A DNA stretch of 36,268 bases from contig CAVCYP010000015.1 of assembly GCA_963606545.1 (NCBI GenBank), positions 1 to 36,268 on the forward strand, given 5' to 3'. The notes under the pieces are model-generated. The model worked only from the letters and a program-made list of their open reading frames with translations. It was not told the origin of the DNA and did no database searches. Within the stretch, counting starts at the first letter, position 1; the number at the start of each line of letters is the position of its first letter. Origin of the DNA: UBA9732 sp963606545 (GTDB lineage: Bacteria; Spirochaetota; Spirochaetia; Sphaerochaetales; Sphaerochaetaceae). Positions 8,205 through 16,582 of this stretch are shown piece after piece. Both the position numbers and the translations under genes were made by a program.

Positions 8205-8266
8205 TAAACTAAACTGAATACAATTTGTATTTATATAAAAGATTGCCAAATTTCTAGGAGGGAAAC

Positions 8267-10357
8267 ATGGCTTTAGCTTCAAAAGATATCAGAAATGTCA
8301 CAATTGCGGGACATAACGGAACAGGTAAGACAGCTTTACTTGAACAGTTACTTTTCTATAGTAACGTAATTTCAAGAGCTGAACAGGTTGAATCTGGTAA
8401 AACAACCAGCGATTATACAGAAGAGGAAATTGCAAGAAAGATTTCAATTCACAGCGCACTTGCCAACGTAGCTTGGCAGGGCAAGTCCCTCAATTTTATT
8501 GATGCTCCTGGTACAGCAGACTTTGTTGGAGAAGTTACTTGTGGCTTTAGAACATGTGAAAGTGCACTTCTTGTTGTAGATGCAAGAGACGGCGCTCAGA
8601 TTGAGACCATTAAGCTTTGGAGAAACCTCAACGGCCGTAACAAGCCAAGAGCTGTATTCCTTAACAAGATGGAACGTGAAAGAGTCGATTTTGGAAAGAC
8701 TTTTGCTCATCTCAAAGAAGAGTTCAAGACAACCTTTGTCCCAATCACAATTCCAATGGGCAACGGACCAGATTTCAAGGGCATCATTGATCTTATTGAA
8801 AACAAGGCTTATTTCTTCCAGGCTGGACAGAAAGAGAAAGTTGGCGACATCCCAGCTGAATACGCTGATGAAGTAGAAGAATATAGAGAAGCTCTCATTG
8901 AGGCTGCTGCAGAAGGTGCAGATGATCTCATGGAGAAATATCTTGAAGAGATGACTCTTGAAGCCGAAGAAATCCACAGAGGCGTATGCGAAGGTCTTAA
9001 GAACAACGTCGTAGTCCCAGTCTTCTGCGGATGCACAGCAAACGGCGCTGGTATCACAAGCCTTCTAGACTTTGTTGCAGAGAACTTCCCTTCTCCAGTT
9101 GGCGCAGAAGAAACAATTGTCAAAGAAGACGGCAGCGAAGAGAAGCTTGCAATTTCCGCTGACGGTCAGGTCTCGGCCCTCTGCTTCAAGACCACAATTG
9201 ACCAGTTCTCCGGAAAACTCTCCTTCCTCAAGGTGGTCACCGGCACAGTCACTGGAGACACAGACCTCTTCAACCCAGCACTTGGCAAGAAAGAAAAGCC
9301 GGGCAAAGTCTACCGCGCAGTAGGTAAGAAGCTCATAGAGACAGATTCCCTTGTCGCAGGCGACATTGGTGTCATCACAAAGAGCAACATTGCAACCACC
9401 AACTGCACACTCCTTGGTAGCGCAGATATGAAGTTCACCTTCAAGCCTCTCAGCTTCCCTAACCCAATTTACTCTCTTGCAATTTCTGCTGCAGACAAGA
9501 AATCTGAAGACAAGATGAATGATGCTCTTCATAAGGTAACTGAAGAAGACCTTACTTTCCAGGTTGCTTACAATGAAGAAACAAAGCAGTCTACAGTCTC
9601 CGGCATGGGAGAACTTCACCTCAACATGATTCTTGATAAGATTAAGGACAAGCAGAAGATTCAGATTAACACAAAGCTTCCAAGAGTTCCTTACAGAGAG
9701 ACAATCACAAAGAAGTCCGGTATTGTTGAATATGCTCATAAGAAGCAGTCAGGTGGACACGGCCAGTACGGTAAGGTTCTCATTGAGATTGCACCTATCG
9801 ACAGAGGTCTTTATTACACCTTCGACAATATTGTTAAGGGCGGTTCCGTTTCTAAGGGCTACGTTCCTGGAATTGAAAAAGGTTTGCACGACCAGATGGA
9901 AGAAGGTTTCCTTGCTGGCTACCCAATGGTGGACATTGGTGTAACACTGGTTGATGGTAAGGAGCACCCAGTTGACTCTTCAGAAATGGCTTTCAGACTT
10001 GCTGCAAAGGGCGCAATGAAGCTTGCTATTGAGAAGGCCGGTCCTGTTCTTCTTGAGCCATTTGCAAAGCTTTCAGTTTACATTGACAACCAGTACCTTG
10101 GTGATATCCTTTCAGACCTCTCCTCCAAGCGCGGTCGTGTTCTTGGTCAGGAAGATTTGGGTGGTAACATGGTTCAGGTCAACGCAGAAGTTCCACAGGC
10201 TGAAATGCTCAACTACGCTATTGACCTCAAGTCAATGACCTCTGGTACAGGTTCCTTTGAACTTGCATTCGACCACTACGAGACTCTCGCAGGTAAGATG
10301 GCTGAAGATGTTATCAAAGCATCCAAGGCTGCTGCTGAAGAAGAGGCTAATAAGTAA
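8267..10357 (+). CDS. Divergent EF-G II-type translational GTPase
   Basis: A 696-residue EF-G paralogue of the EF-G II kind. The P loop is GHNGTGKT (15-22). The G3 motif reads DAPGTADF (79-86), so the catalytic His of DTPGHVDF is replaced by Thr83. The G4 motif reads NKME instead of NKMD. Domain IV keeps HKKQSGGHGQYG, the tip motif missing in the neighbouring EF-G, and the C-terminal domains V are intact. The role of EF-G II proteins is poorly known; some still bind GTP and ribosomes. The two replaced residues suggest slow or altered GTP hydrolysis. The start is secured by TAGGAGGG seven bases upstream. It has its own promoter and terminator, so it is probably a single-gene unit. Confidence 0.9.
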   Translation: MALASKDIRNVTIAGHNGTGKTALLEQLLFYSNVISRAEQVESGKTTSDYTEEEIARKISIHSALANVAWQGKSLNFIDAPGTADFVGEVTCGFRTCESALLVVDARDGAQIETIKLWRNLNGRNKPRAVFLNKMERERVDFGKTFAHLKEEFKTTFVPITIPMGNGPDFKGIIDLIENKAYFFQAGQKEKVGDIPAEYADEVEEYREALIEAAAEGADDLMEKYLEEMTLEAEEIHRGVCEGLKNNVVVPVFCGCTANGAGITSLLDFVAENFPSPVGAEETIVKEDGSEEKLAISADGQVSALCFKTTIDQFSGKLSFLKVVTGTVTGDTDLFNPALGKKEKPGKVYRAVGKKLIETDSLVAGDIGVITKSNIATTNCTLLGSADMKFTFKPLSFPNPIYSLAISAADKKSEDKMNDALHKVTEEDLTFQVAYNEETKQSTVSGMGELHLNMILDKIKDKQKIQINTKLPRVPYRETITKKSGIVEYAHKKQSGGHGQYGKVLIEIAPIDRGLYYTFDNIVKGGSVSKGYVPGIEKGLHDQMEEGFLAGYPMVDIGVTLVDGKEHPVDSSEMAFRLAAKGAMKLAIEKAGPVLLEPFAKLSVYIDNQYLGDILSDLSSKRGRVLGQEDLGGNMVQVNAEVPQAEMLNYAIDLKSMTSGTGSFELAFDHYETLAGKMAEDVIKASKAAAEEEANK

Positions 10358-10363
10358 TAAGCT

Positions 10364-10396
10364 AAAGGCTGGGCGAGTTGCCCAGCCTTTTTTTTA
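10364..10396 (+). terminator. Strong terminator after the EF-G II-type gene
   Basis: AAAGGCTGGGC (10364-10374) pairs perfectly with GCCCAGCCTTT (10380-10390) around a 5-base loop, followed by T residues. Confidence 0.95.
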
Positions 10397-10399
10397 AGA

Positions 10400-10481
10400 A
10401 GTCATCTTAAAGTCCCATTTTTAGAGGCTAAAAGATGACAAGTCATCTTTTTAGAGCCAAAAACAGTCTAACAGGATGACT
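10400..10481. repeat. 82-bp double-palindrome element, type A copy 2
   Basis: It has the same four-arm design and the same length as the copy at 2180-2261: GTCATC (10401), GATGAC, GTCATC (10442), GATGAC (ending 10480), again with a 41-bp period. The centre is AAAGATGAC-AA-GTCATCTTT, against a TT centre in copy 1. Loop sequences differ, while the arms are conserved. It starts four bases after a terminator and runs into the 3' end of the GH31 gene, supplying its last codons and stop. Confidence 0.85.
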
Positions 10482-12807
10482 TAAACTCTAGATGGTAGCC
10501 ATCTAAATCCTTGAAAGCAACTTGAACACTAGTTTCAGGAAGCTTTAGCTCAACTGTTCTTCCTTCTAAAGAGGTTTTATTGCCAATTTTCTTAGCTTTG
10601 ACCTCCACACTACCCCTCTTAGCCTTCTTATCATAAGAGACAGTGATATTCCAGAGATTGTACTGATCCTTTTCAAGGGTGCTGGTGCCATCATCTTCAA
10701 AATAGGTGTAGGTGAAACTTCCATTCTTAGGAAGAATGATAAATTGCAAATCTTTAAAGAAGCCGGTACGCAACTTATTTACAGTCTTTGACTTAGGTAT
10801 TACTGAGCCAACCTTATAGAAGTACCAGTATTTATCTAGAGGAGCTTCAAAGGTCTTTGAAGTGCCACCTTTGTAGGACTTGCCATCAACTGGACTATAC
10901 CAGTCATCTCCTTGTGGGAAATAGACTTCAACTTCCTTTTGCCCTTCATTGACAACCAGTGCTTTAAGCACACTTGGACCAAACATAGAGGCAGAGGTGG
11001 TAGTACTGACATTTTTATCCAACGGATATTCCAAAGCCAAAAGCCGCTCAATAGGATAACCTTTTGCAGCCTCATAAGCACAGTTGTAGATGTAAGGCAT
11101 ATGCCTGTAGTGATCTTCAATTGCCGTTTTAATATACGGGAAGGTTTTAGAATCTTTCCAAGGCTCCGTAGGACGGTCATCTTCACGCCAAGAGTGAATT
11201 ACAAAGCGGCATTGAAAAACAGCACTCTGTGCGCTTCTCACCAGAAGCTCATGGCTGGGCTCTGGTCCGTAGAAGCCGCCAAGGTCATGGCCTACATAAG
11301 GCATACCACTAAGGCCCATAGTCAAACCTTGGAATTGGTTGTATTTCAAAGTCTTGAAAGTACTTGAATTATCGCCAGTCCAGGTGCGAGCATAGCGCTG
11401 AAGTCCGGCATAGCCACTTCTAGAATAAATCCAAGGGCGCTTGTTTGGATTATTCTCTAGAAGCTCTTCATAGCTTGCTTGAGACATTAAAACTGGATAG
11501 ATAGTACGAGTATCGAACACATTTAAGTTTGTATCTTCAAGCTCAAGCTCGTTGTTATCGTTCCAAATACCTTCTGCACCAAAGTCTATGTAGGCTTCTT
11601 TAAGTTTGCTCTTCCACCACTTTTTAGCCTCTGGATTTGCAAAATCAATGAAGGAGGCGTTACCACCCCAGAAGAATTCAACTATTGGATTTCCATCATT
11701 ATCTTTGACAAAATAGCCTTTTTCTTTGAGTTCCTGATACCAAGGATGGGTTAAAAGAATACCAGGTTTAATGTTAAAGGTAAGATGATAACCTCTTTCA
11801 ACCAATGAGGATATAAATTGTTTTGGATCTTGGAATTTCTGGCGATTCCAGAAGAAAGAATATCTTTTGCCATCAGGGGCCTTGAGATAGCCAGAAGAGA
11901 CGTAAAGGCCTTCGCAGGGAAGGTCATGGTCTTCCGTATCCTTGAAGAACTTTTCCATACGAGCTTGAGCGTCATCTGCTTCCACATAGTTCATTGAGGA
12001 GCCAAGGTAGCCAAAGGAGTAAAGCGGTGGAAAGTTTGGTTGGCCGGTGATGCTACAGTAGGCAGCCACAAGGTCTTTATAGGTAGCGCCAAGAATGATG
12101 AAGTATCTAAATGGGCCACCGGAGATGTCAGTTGAGAAATAAAATGGACTTTCTTTGCCAAAGTCAAAGCTTTCAATGTGGCTTTCTGGAAAATAAAGTC
12201 CTACTAAAGTATTTGAGGCGGTGTTGTGCTTGATGAAAAATGGAACAGACTTGTACAGAGGATCCGAATATTCGGCGTCAAATCCTAGGGAGTCTCGATT
12301 GTACATTCTATAGCGTTTTCCGGCGTGGTTTGGATCTCCACTCTTATCACCTAAACCGTAGAAACGGTCTGCCTTATCTAAAGGCCAAGTGAAGCGGGCA
12401 AACGGAATTTGGGGGTGGCCAAGGAGCCTGAATTGCTCATGAGAAATGACAGTATCGCTTGTACCTAAGGCGCCACCAAAGAGGGTTTGACCTGCTTTTA
12501 GGACTTCAATATTGCCGTTTTCTGTGTTGATTTCAATAGCCGTTTGCCCCAGCTTTAAAGCATATTTTGCGCCATCAGTTGAACCTTCAGTTGTTAATGG
12601 CGCTATAGTTTGCTCCTTGTAATCACCAGTTAAATAATTACTGGCCTTTTGAAGATGCTCAGGAGTCTTGTAACCGTTGATTTTGTATTCAACAGAGACA
12701 ATATTGTCCCCCATTTGTGAAAGAATTATAGAGCCATTTTCTGTGATTAAAGAATTAATTGTTCCGTTGTTTGTATAGGATAAAACTTTACCAACCGTGA
12801 GTTTCAT
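10468..12807 (-). CDS. GH31 family alpha-glycosidase
   Basis: A 779-residue glycoside hydrolase of family 31 without signal peptide, so it acts on sugar imported by the adjacent transporter. The family releases alpha-linked glucose or xylose from oligosaccharides with retention. The catalytic nucleophile is Asp417 in GIWNDNNE and the acid/base is Asp479 in TWTGDNSS. FYGLGDKSG and the GHDLGGFYG stretch are also family-typical. An N-terminal beta-sandwich precedes the barrel and beta domains close the protein. Alpha-glucosidase is the likeliest activity; alpha-xylosidase cannot be excluded. AAGGAG lies before the ATG. It is the last gene of the leftward sugar operon, 21 bases after the permease. 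The final residues KSSC and the stop lie in a palindromic element. Confidence 0.92.
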   Translation of the reverse strand: MKLTVGKVLSYTNNGTINSLITENGSIILSQMGDNIVSVEYKINGYKTPEHLQKASNYLTGDYKEQTIAPLTTEGSTDGAKYALKLGQTAIEINTENGNIEVLKAGQTLFGGALGTSDTVISHEQFRLLGHPQIPFARFTWPLDKADRFYGLGDKSGDPNHAGKRYRMYNRDSLGFDAEYSDPLYKSVPFFIKHNTASNTLVGLYFPESHIESFDFGKESPFYFSTDISGGPFRYFIILGATYKDLVAAYCSITGQPNFPPLYSFGYLGSSMNYVEADDAQARMEKFFKDTEDHDLPCEGLYVSSGYLKAPDGKRYSFFWNRQKFQDPKQFISSLVERGYHLTFNIKPGILLTHPWYQELKEKGYFVKDNDGNPIVEFFWGGNASFIDFANPEAKKWWKSKLKEAYIDFGAEGIWNDNNELELEDTNLNVFDTRTIYPVLMSQASYEELLENNPNKRPWIYSRSGYAGLQRYARTWTGDNSSTFKTLKYNQFQGLTMGLSGMPYVGHDLGGFYGPEPSHELLVRSAQSAVFQCRFVIHSWREDDRPTEPWKDSKTFPYIKTAIEDHYRHMPYIYNCAYEAAKGYPIERLLALEYPLDKNVSTTTSASMFGPSVLKALVVNEGQKEVEVYFPQGDDWYSPVDGKSYKGGTSKTFEAPLDKYWYFYKVGSVIPKSKTVNKLRTGFFKDLQFIILPKNGSFTYTYFEDDGTSTLEKDQYNLWNITVSYDKKAKRGSVEVKAKKIGNKTSLEGRTVELKLPETSVQVAFKDLDGYHLEFKSSC

Positions 12808-12828
12808 AGAGTAGTCTCCTTAATTTAA

Positions 12829-13653
12829 TCAACCTTTAACAGCACCTGCTGTAACTCCTTGCATGAAGAAGTTTTGGAAAGCCAAGAATACTGCAATAAC
12901 AGGAATAATTGATATTGTTGTCATTGCAAGAAGATTTGACCAGTTAATCTGAAGTTGTCCAACAAATCCGGCTAAAGCCTGTTGGATTGTTTGCAACTTA
13001 TTTTTGGAAATGACAATCAAAGGCCAAAGGTAATCGTTCCAGCGCCACATAAAAGAGAAAATTGCAATTGTTGCAACGATTGGTTTTGACATTGGAATAA
13101 TTATTTTTCTGAAAATAAAATACTCTCCGCCACCATCTATTCTTGCAGCTTCAATGAGCGAGTCTGGAAGAGTTGTCATGTACTGCCTAGCAAGGAACAC
13201 GCCGGTTGGTGTTGCTGCTGGTGGAATAATTATTCCCCAAAGGTTATTCAATAGCCCAAAACGCTTCAACTGAAGAAAAATTGGAATCATTATCACTTGA
13301 AGCGGAATCATTAGCGTTGCCAGCATAATGGTAAAGGTTATCTTGCTCCCTGGGAATTCATATTTTGCAAGAGCGTAACCTGCCATAGTGTTAATTACAA
13401 CAGCAATAATTGTAGAAACAACAGAGACAAATAAGCTGTTTTTAAAATAGGTTAGAAAGCTTCCTCTTCCTAAGGCTTCAATGTAGTTTTCCAGTGTCCA
13501 AGTCTTGGGGAAAAACGTCATTGGAATGGAAAATAAATCGCTCTGAGGTTTGAAAGAAGATAAAACTACCCAGATAATTGGAAACAAAGTTAGCAGAGCC
13601 AAAACGGCTACAACTATAGTTCTAGGAATACTTACTTTTGTATTGTTACTCAT
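12829..13653 (-). CDS. ABC sugar transporter permease, MalG type
   Basis: A 274-residue inner-membrane subunit of a CUT1-family carbohydrate importer. Six hydrophobic helices are predicted, with the cytoplasmic EAA loop EAARIDGGGEYFIFRKIIIP that docks the ATPase. The ATG at 13653 is chosen because GGAGG lies eight bases upstream; the GTG at 13662 would begin inside that site. The start overlaps the end of the MalF-type gene by eight bases, which implies translational coupling. It pairs with the MalF-type subunit as a heterodimer. No ATPase is encoded in the operon. Confidence 0.93.
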   Translation of the reverse strand: MSNNTKVSIPRTIVVAVLALLTLFPIIWVVLSSFKPQSDLFSIPMTFFPKTWTLENYIEALGRGSFLTYFKNSLFVSVVSTIIAVVINTMAGYALAKYEFPGSKITFTIMLATLMIPLQVIMIPIFLQLKRFGLLNNLWGIIIPPAATPTGVFLARQYMTTLPDSLIEAARIDGGGEYFIFRKIIIPMSKPIVATIAIFSFMWRWNDYLWPLIVISKNKLQTIQQALAGFVGQLQINWSNLLAMTTISIIPVIAVFLAFQNFFMQGVTAGAVKG

Positions 13654-14545
13654 GATCTTCACCTCCCTTTGTGGCGAAAAACTGAATTACGGTAAAGATT
13701 CCAATAATTACCATCAAGACAATAGACATTGCTGAGGCATAGCCTAATTTATCTTCAGTAAAGGCAACTTCATAGACCTGCTGAACTATGAACTTTGTTG
13801 CATAACCTGGGCCACCCTTTGTCATAGTGACAATCAATTCATAAGCTTTGAAAGCATTAATTGTGGCAAGAATTGAGACAACAAGTGTTGTTGGAGAAAG
13901 AAGTGGCAATGTGATTTTTTTAAAAGAATACCACTTTGAGGCACCATCAACGGTTGCAGCTTCGTAAAGCTCTGTAGGAATTGCTTGTAAACCACTAATA
14001 AAAATTAACATATAGTATCCGGCGTAAGTCCATACAGTAACAACAATAATACTGGCCATTGCCATTTTCCCGTCTGTAAGCCATGGTACGCCGGAACCAC
14101 CCAAGGCTTTAATTATATAATTAAGGATACCCATCTCGTTTCCAAGAATGAATCTCCATGCTATTCCAACTATAATCATACTTAGCAATGAAGGAATATA
14201 GAAAACTGCTCTAAAAGCATTCTCCCCCACTACATTATTTTTTGAAAGAAGCAGTGCCAAAACTAGGGACACCACAACAAGTGAAACTACTGCAATTAAT
14301 GAATAGATAACTGTGTTCTTGAGGGTTATTAAAAAGACAGTATCACTAAATAGTTTTTTAAAATTATCTAACCAAACGAATTTGGCTTCAGTAAAAATAC
14401 CCTGATCTGTAAAGGCCATTCCTAAGCCTTGGAAGGCTGGAATAATGACAAAAAGAGCAAAGATAAGAACATTTGGCAAAATAAATATGTATGGAATCCA
14501 AAACTGTTTGGTTCCTTTCTTAAACTTCGTCAAGACACCCTCCAT
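13646..14545 (-). CDS. ABC sugar transporter permease, MalF type
   Basis: A 299-residue membrane permease of the CUT1 family, with about six transmembrane helices and the EAA loop EAATVDGASKWYSFKKITLP. The ATG at 14545 is preferred because the alternative TTG at 14596 has no ribosome binding site, although the site for the ATG (GGGGGTG) falls inside a strong hairpin at 14553-14581. Translation may therefore be damped relative to the upstream binding protein. The subunit works with the MalG-type permease and the binding protein to import an oligosaccharide later cut by the GH31 enzyme. Confidence 0.9.
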   Translation of the reverse strand: MEGVLTKFKKGTKQFWIPYIFILPNVLIFALFVIIPAFQGLGMAFTDQGIFTEAKFVWLDNFKKLFSDTVFLITLKNTVIYSLIAVVSLVVVSLVLALLLSKNNVVGENAFRAVFYIPSLLSMIIVGIAWRFILGNEMGILNYIIKALGGSGVPWLTDGKMAMASIIVVTVWTYAGYYMLIFISGLQAIPTELYEAATVDGASKWYSFKKITLPLLSPTTLVVSILATINAFKAYELIVTMTKGGPGYATKFIVQQVYEVAFTEDKLGYASAMSIVLMVIIGIFTVIQFFATKGGEDHE

Positions 14546-14552
14546 ATACAAG

Positions 14553-14581
14553 TTAGCACCCCCAAAATTTGGGGATGCTAA
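14553..14581 (-). promoter_or_regulatory. Intercistronic hairpin between binding protein and permease genes
   Basis: TTAGCA.CCCCAAA and TTTGGGG.TGCTAA pair over about 12-14 bases with one G-U pair, immediately after the binding-protein stop and eight bases before the permease ATG. There is no T tract in the operon direction. Hairpins at this place in other sugar operons stabilise the upstream message and lower permease expression. The same role here is an inference. Confidence 0.75.
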
Positions 14582-14599
14582 ACTTAGATAAACCAAGAA

Positions 14600-15850
14600 T
14601 TAATTAAAATATTCAGCGCCCTTAGCGTCAACATTCTTTACACAGGTTTCAACATCAATGTTGCCAAGCAAATACTGGACAATCTGCTCTTTTGCATAAC
14701 CTGTAACCTTTGAGAGGTTAGGATTCTTCCATTCGTTTGCTGTGTAAGCTGGAGTTACAAGAAGTTCTTCTGTGAAGATTGTAAAGTCAGCTGCATTAGA
14801 TGCATATTCAATGGAGGAGTCTGTGCGAGCTGAAAGATTCAGGGTCTCCTTGTCATACTTTCCAGAGTGCTCTTTGTCTGCGAATGCAACCATGAAGTCA
14901 ACTGCTTCCTGTGGATGTGCGCAGCCCTTGAAAGAAGCAATGAGCTTTCCACCAGGAACTGAGGATCTCATTGTACCACTTGGCATCTGTACTGCACCCC
15001 ATTCAAAAGAGGTAATGTTCTTAGCATAAGTATTTACGTTCCAGCTTCCGCCAATATGACAAGCTACAATGCCAGCCTGGAAGAGCTCTGCTGGGTTCTC
15101 ACTTCCCATCCAAACTGAATTTGGAATGAGTCCTTCTTCATGCATCTGCTTGAACCACTTAAGACATGCAATTGTTCCTTCGTTGTTGAATTCCATTGCT
15201 GTCTGGTCACTGTTAAGGAAGTGGCCACCATACTGGTACATAATTGTTGAGAAGCGGTGCGGTGTGAAGTCAACTGCAAGACCATACTGAAGAGTGTCAT
15301 TAGCGGCAATGACTTTTTTCATAATCTCAGCCCATTCATCCCAGGTCCAAGTCTTGGAAACTGCATCCACATCAATTCCAGCGTTCTTGAAAGCTGTCTT
15401 ATTTACCAGCATTCCGTTGGCGGTTGCTTCTGTTGGAAGAGCTACAATCTGACCCTGCTGATTGTAAGCATAAGCCATCATACTCTCCATGAACTGTGGT
15501 TTGAGAGCTTCTACATCAACATAGTCTTCAATTGGAAGTGCCTGATCAATGAGAGCTGTGAGGTCAGCTGTTGCCATTCTTGCGACATCAGGTGGGTTTC
15601 CGCCACTAATCATCATCTTGAGCTTCTGCTGATAATCTGCAAATGCAACTATCTGAAGATCAATCTCAACATTTGGATGAGCTTCAAGATAGTCTTTCAT
15701 GGTATCTTCAAAAATCTCACTCTCGTTTCCATCATTAAACCAGAGAACTGTAAGAGTTACTTTTTCCTCTTTAGCTTCTGTGGCGCCTTGTGCAAAGACA
15801 CTGGTCATTGCCAAGCAGACAAGCAAAAAAGCCACTAATAGTTTTTTCAT
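14600..15850 (-). CDS. Extracellular sugar-binding protein of an ABC importer (CUT1)
   Basis: A 416-residue solute-binding protein of the MalE/UgpB-like family. Residues 1-21 form a signal peptide (MKKLL start, hydrophobic core, VFA cleavage site before QGATEA). No lipobox Cys is positioned for lipoprotein processing, so it is predicted to be periplasmic and soluble. The mature part shows the family opening VTLTVLWFNDGNESE and the core PDVARM. It is the first gene of the operon, followed by two permeases and a GH31 enzyme, so the ligand is likely an alpha-linked oligosaccharide. AGGAG precedes the ATG. A LacI-type operator and a good promoter lie directly upstream. Confidence 0.92.
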   Translation of the reverse strand: MKKLLVAFLLVCLAMTSVFAQGATEAKEEKVTLTVLWFNDGNESEIFEDTMKDYLEAHPNVEIDLQIVAFADYQQKLKMMISGGNPPDVARMATADLTALIDQALPIEDYVDVEALKPQFMESMMAYAYNQQGQIVALPTEATANGMLVNKTAFKNAGIDVDAVSKTWTWDEWAEIMKKVIAANDTLQYGLAVDFTPHRFSTIMYQYGGHFLNSDQTAMEFNNEGTIACLKWFKQMHEEGLIPNSVWMGSENPAELFQAGIVACHIGGSWNVNTYAKNITSFEWGAVQMPSGTMRSSVPGGKLIASFKGCAHPQEAVDFMVAFADKEHSGKYDKETLNLSARTDSSIEYASNAADFTIFTEELLVTPAYTANEWKNPNLSKVTGYAKEQIVQYLLGNIDVETCVKNVDAKGAEYFN

Positions 15851-15867
15851 ATTCGCTCCTTTTGTTT

Positions 15868-15885
15868 ACGCAAAACGTTTTGCGT
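15868..15885 (-). promoter_or_regulatory. Perfect LacI-family operator
   Basis: ACGCAAAACGTTTTGCGT is an 18-base perfect palindrome with the central CG typical of LacI/GalR operators. It begins about ten bases after the -10 box of the leftward sugar promoter, at the expected transcription start, an ideal place for repression. No lacI-type gene is present in the window. Confidence 0.88.
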
Positions 15886-15894
15886 TGTAAATTC

Positions 15895-15923
15895 AGGATA
15901 AGGCACGCTTGGAAATCCGTCAA
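15895..15923 (-). promoter_or_regulatory. Promoter of the sugar operon
   Basis: On the minus strand TTGACG (15918-15923), a 17-base spacer and TATCCT (15895-15900) form a good sigma70 promoter facing the binding-protein gene. Confidence 0.85.
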
Positions 15924-15953
15924 GAAATTTTTTTGAGATTAATAGACTATTGG

Positions 15954-16499
15954 TTATTTAATCTGAGTTTTTAGTGCAGACCTTGCCTGCATGAGAGCAA
16001 AGCCTAAGAGGTTTTGTCCCCTCCACTCTTTTGGATTCAGCCTTGCAGGGTCGTTCATTGAAAGACCTATGCCCCAGATTCTGTCATTGACGGCGCATTC
16101 GGCTAAAAGAGCATCTTTTGTTGAAAGGAGTTTCTCTTGCAGCTCTGGATTTTGGCGAAATTTTTCTATTACTCCTTTATAGACAATGATTTGTCTTATG
16201 CCGTTCCAGATTGTATCGTCATAGTTGGAGACCTGACGGCCTAAGGCTTTGATGGTACCAAGGTCATCGGTTTGGAGGATTTTGGAGGCTATTTGAGCGT
16301 CGTGGAAGCAGAGAGCTTTTTGGTGCATCATATACTGTTCTAGGGAGGAATAGGTGGTGCCTAGGCGAAAGGTTGAGAGGTACCAATTGCTGAGGTAGCC
16401 ATTTTCTTCGTTGGGCTTGTGAAAGCAGATGACTTGGCTCTTGCGCATACCGGGGTTTTCAACTACGTTGTTCGAATATGTTTCAGAAAAAGGATGCAT
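15954..16499 (-). CDS. NADAR-domain protein (YbiA/RibX-like, DUF1768)
   Basis: A 181-residue single-domain protein of the NADAR family. Characterised members are N-glycosidases: YbiA-like forms act on riboflavin-pathway intermediates, and others remove ADP-ribose from guanine bases in DNA or act in phage defence. Family hallmarks seen are YLSNWYLSTF, TTYSSLEQYMMHQKAL with the conserved Glu, and DRIWGIGLSMNDP near WRGQNLLGFALMQAR. GAGGA lies before the ATG. No DarT-type ADP-ribosyltransferase, macrodomain or riboflavin gene is next to it, so the substrate cannot be chosen from context. It is transcribed leftward toward the sugar operon, whose promoter begins in the 3' direction. Confidence 0.88.
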   Translation of the reverse strand: MHPFSETYSNNVVENPGMRKSQVICFHKPNEENGYLSNWYLSTFRLGTTYSSLEQYMMHQKALCFHDAQIASKILQTDDLGTIKALGRQVSNYDDTIWNGIRQIIVYKGVIEKFRQNPELQEKLLSTKDALLAECAVNDRIWGIGLSMNDPARLNPKEWRGQNLLGFALMQARSALKTQIK

Positions 16500-16582
16500 G
16501 GATTATTCCTCACAGTCAAAGAATATCATACTAGGCTAATCAGTGGAAAGCAAATTGAAAATGGCGATGTAAAGCATCCCCA

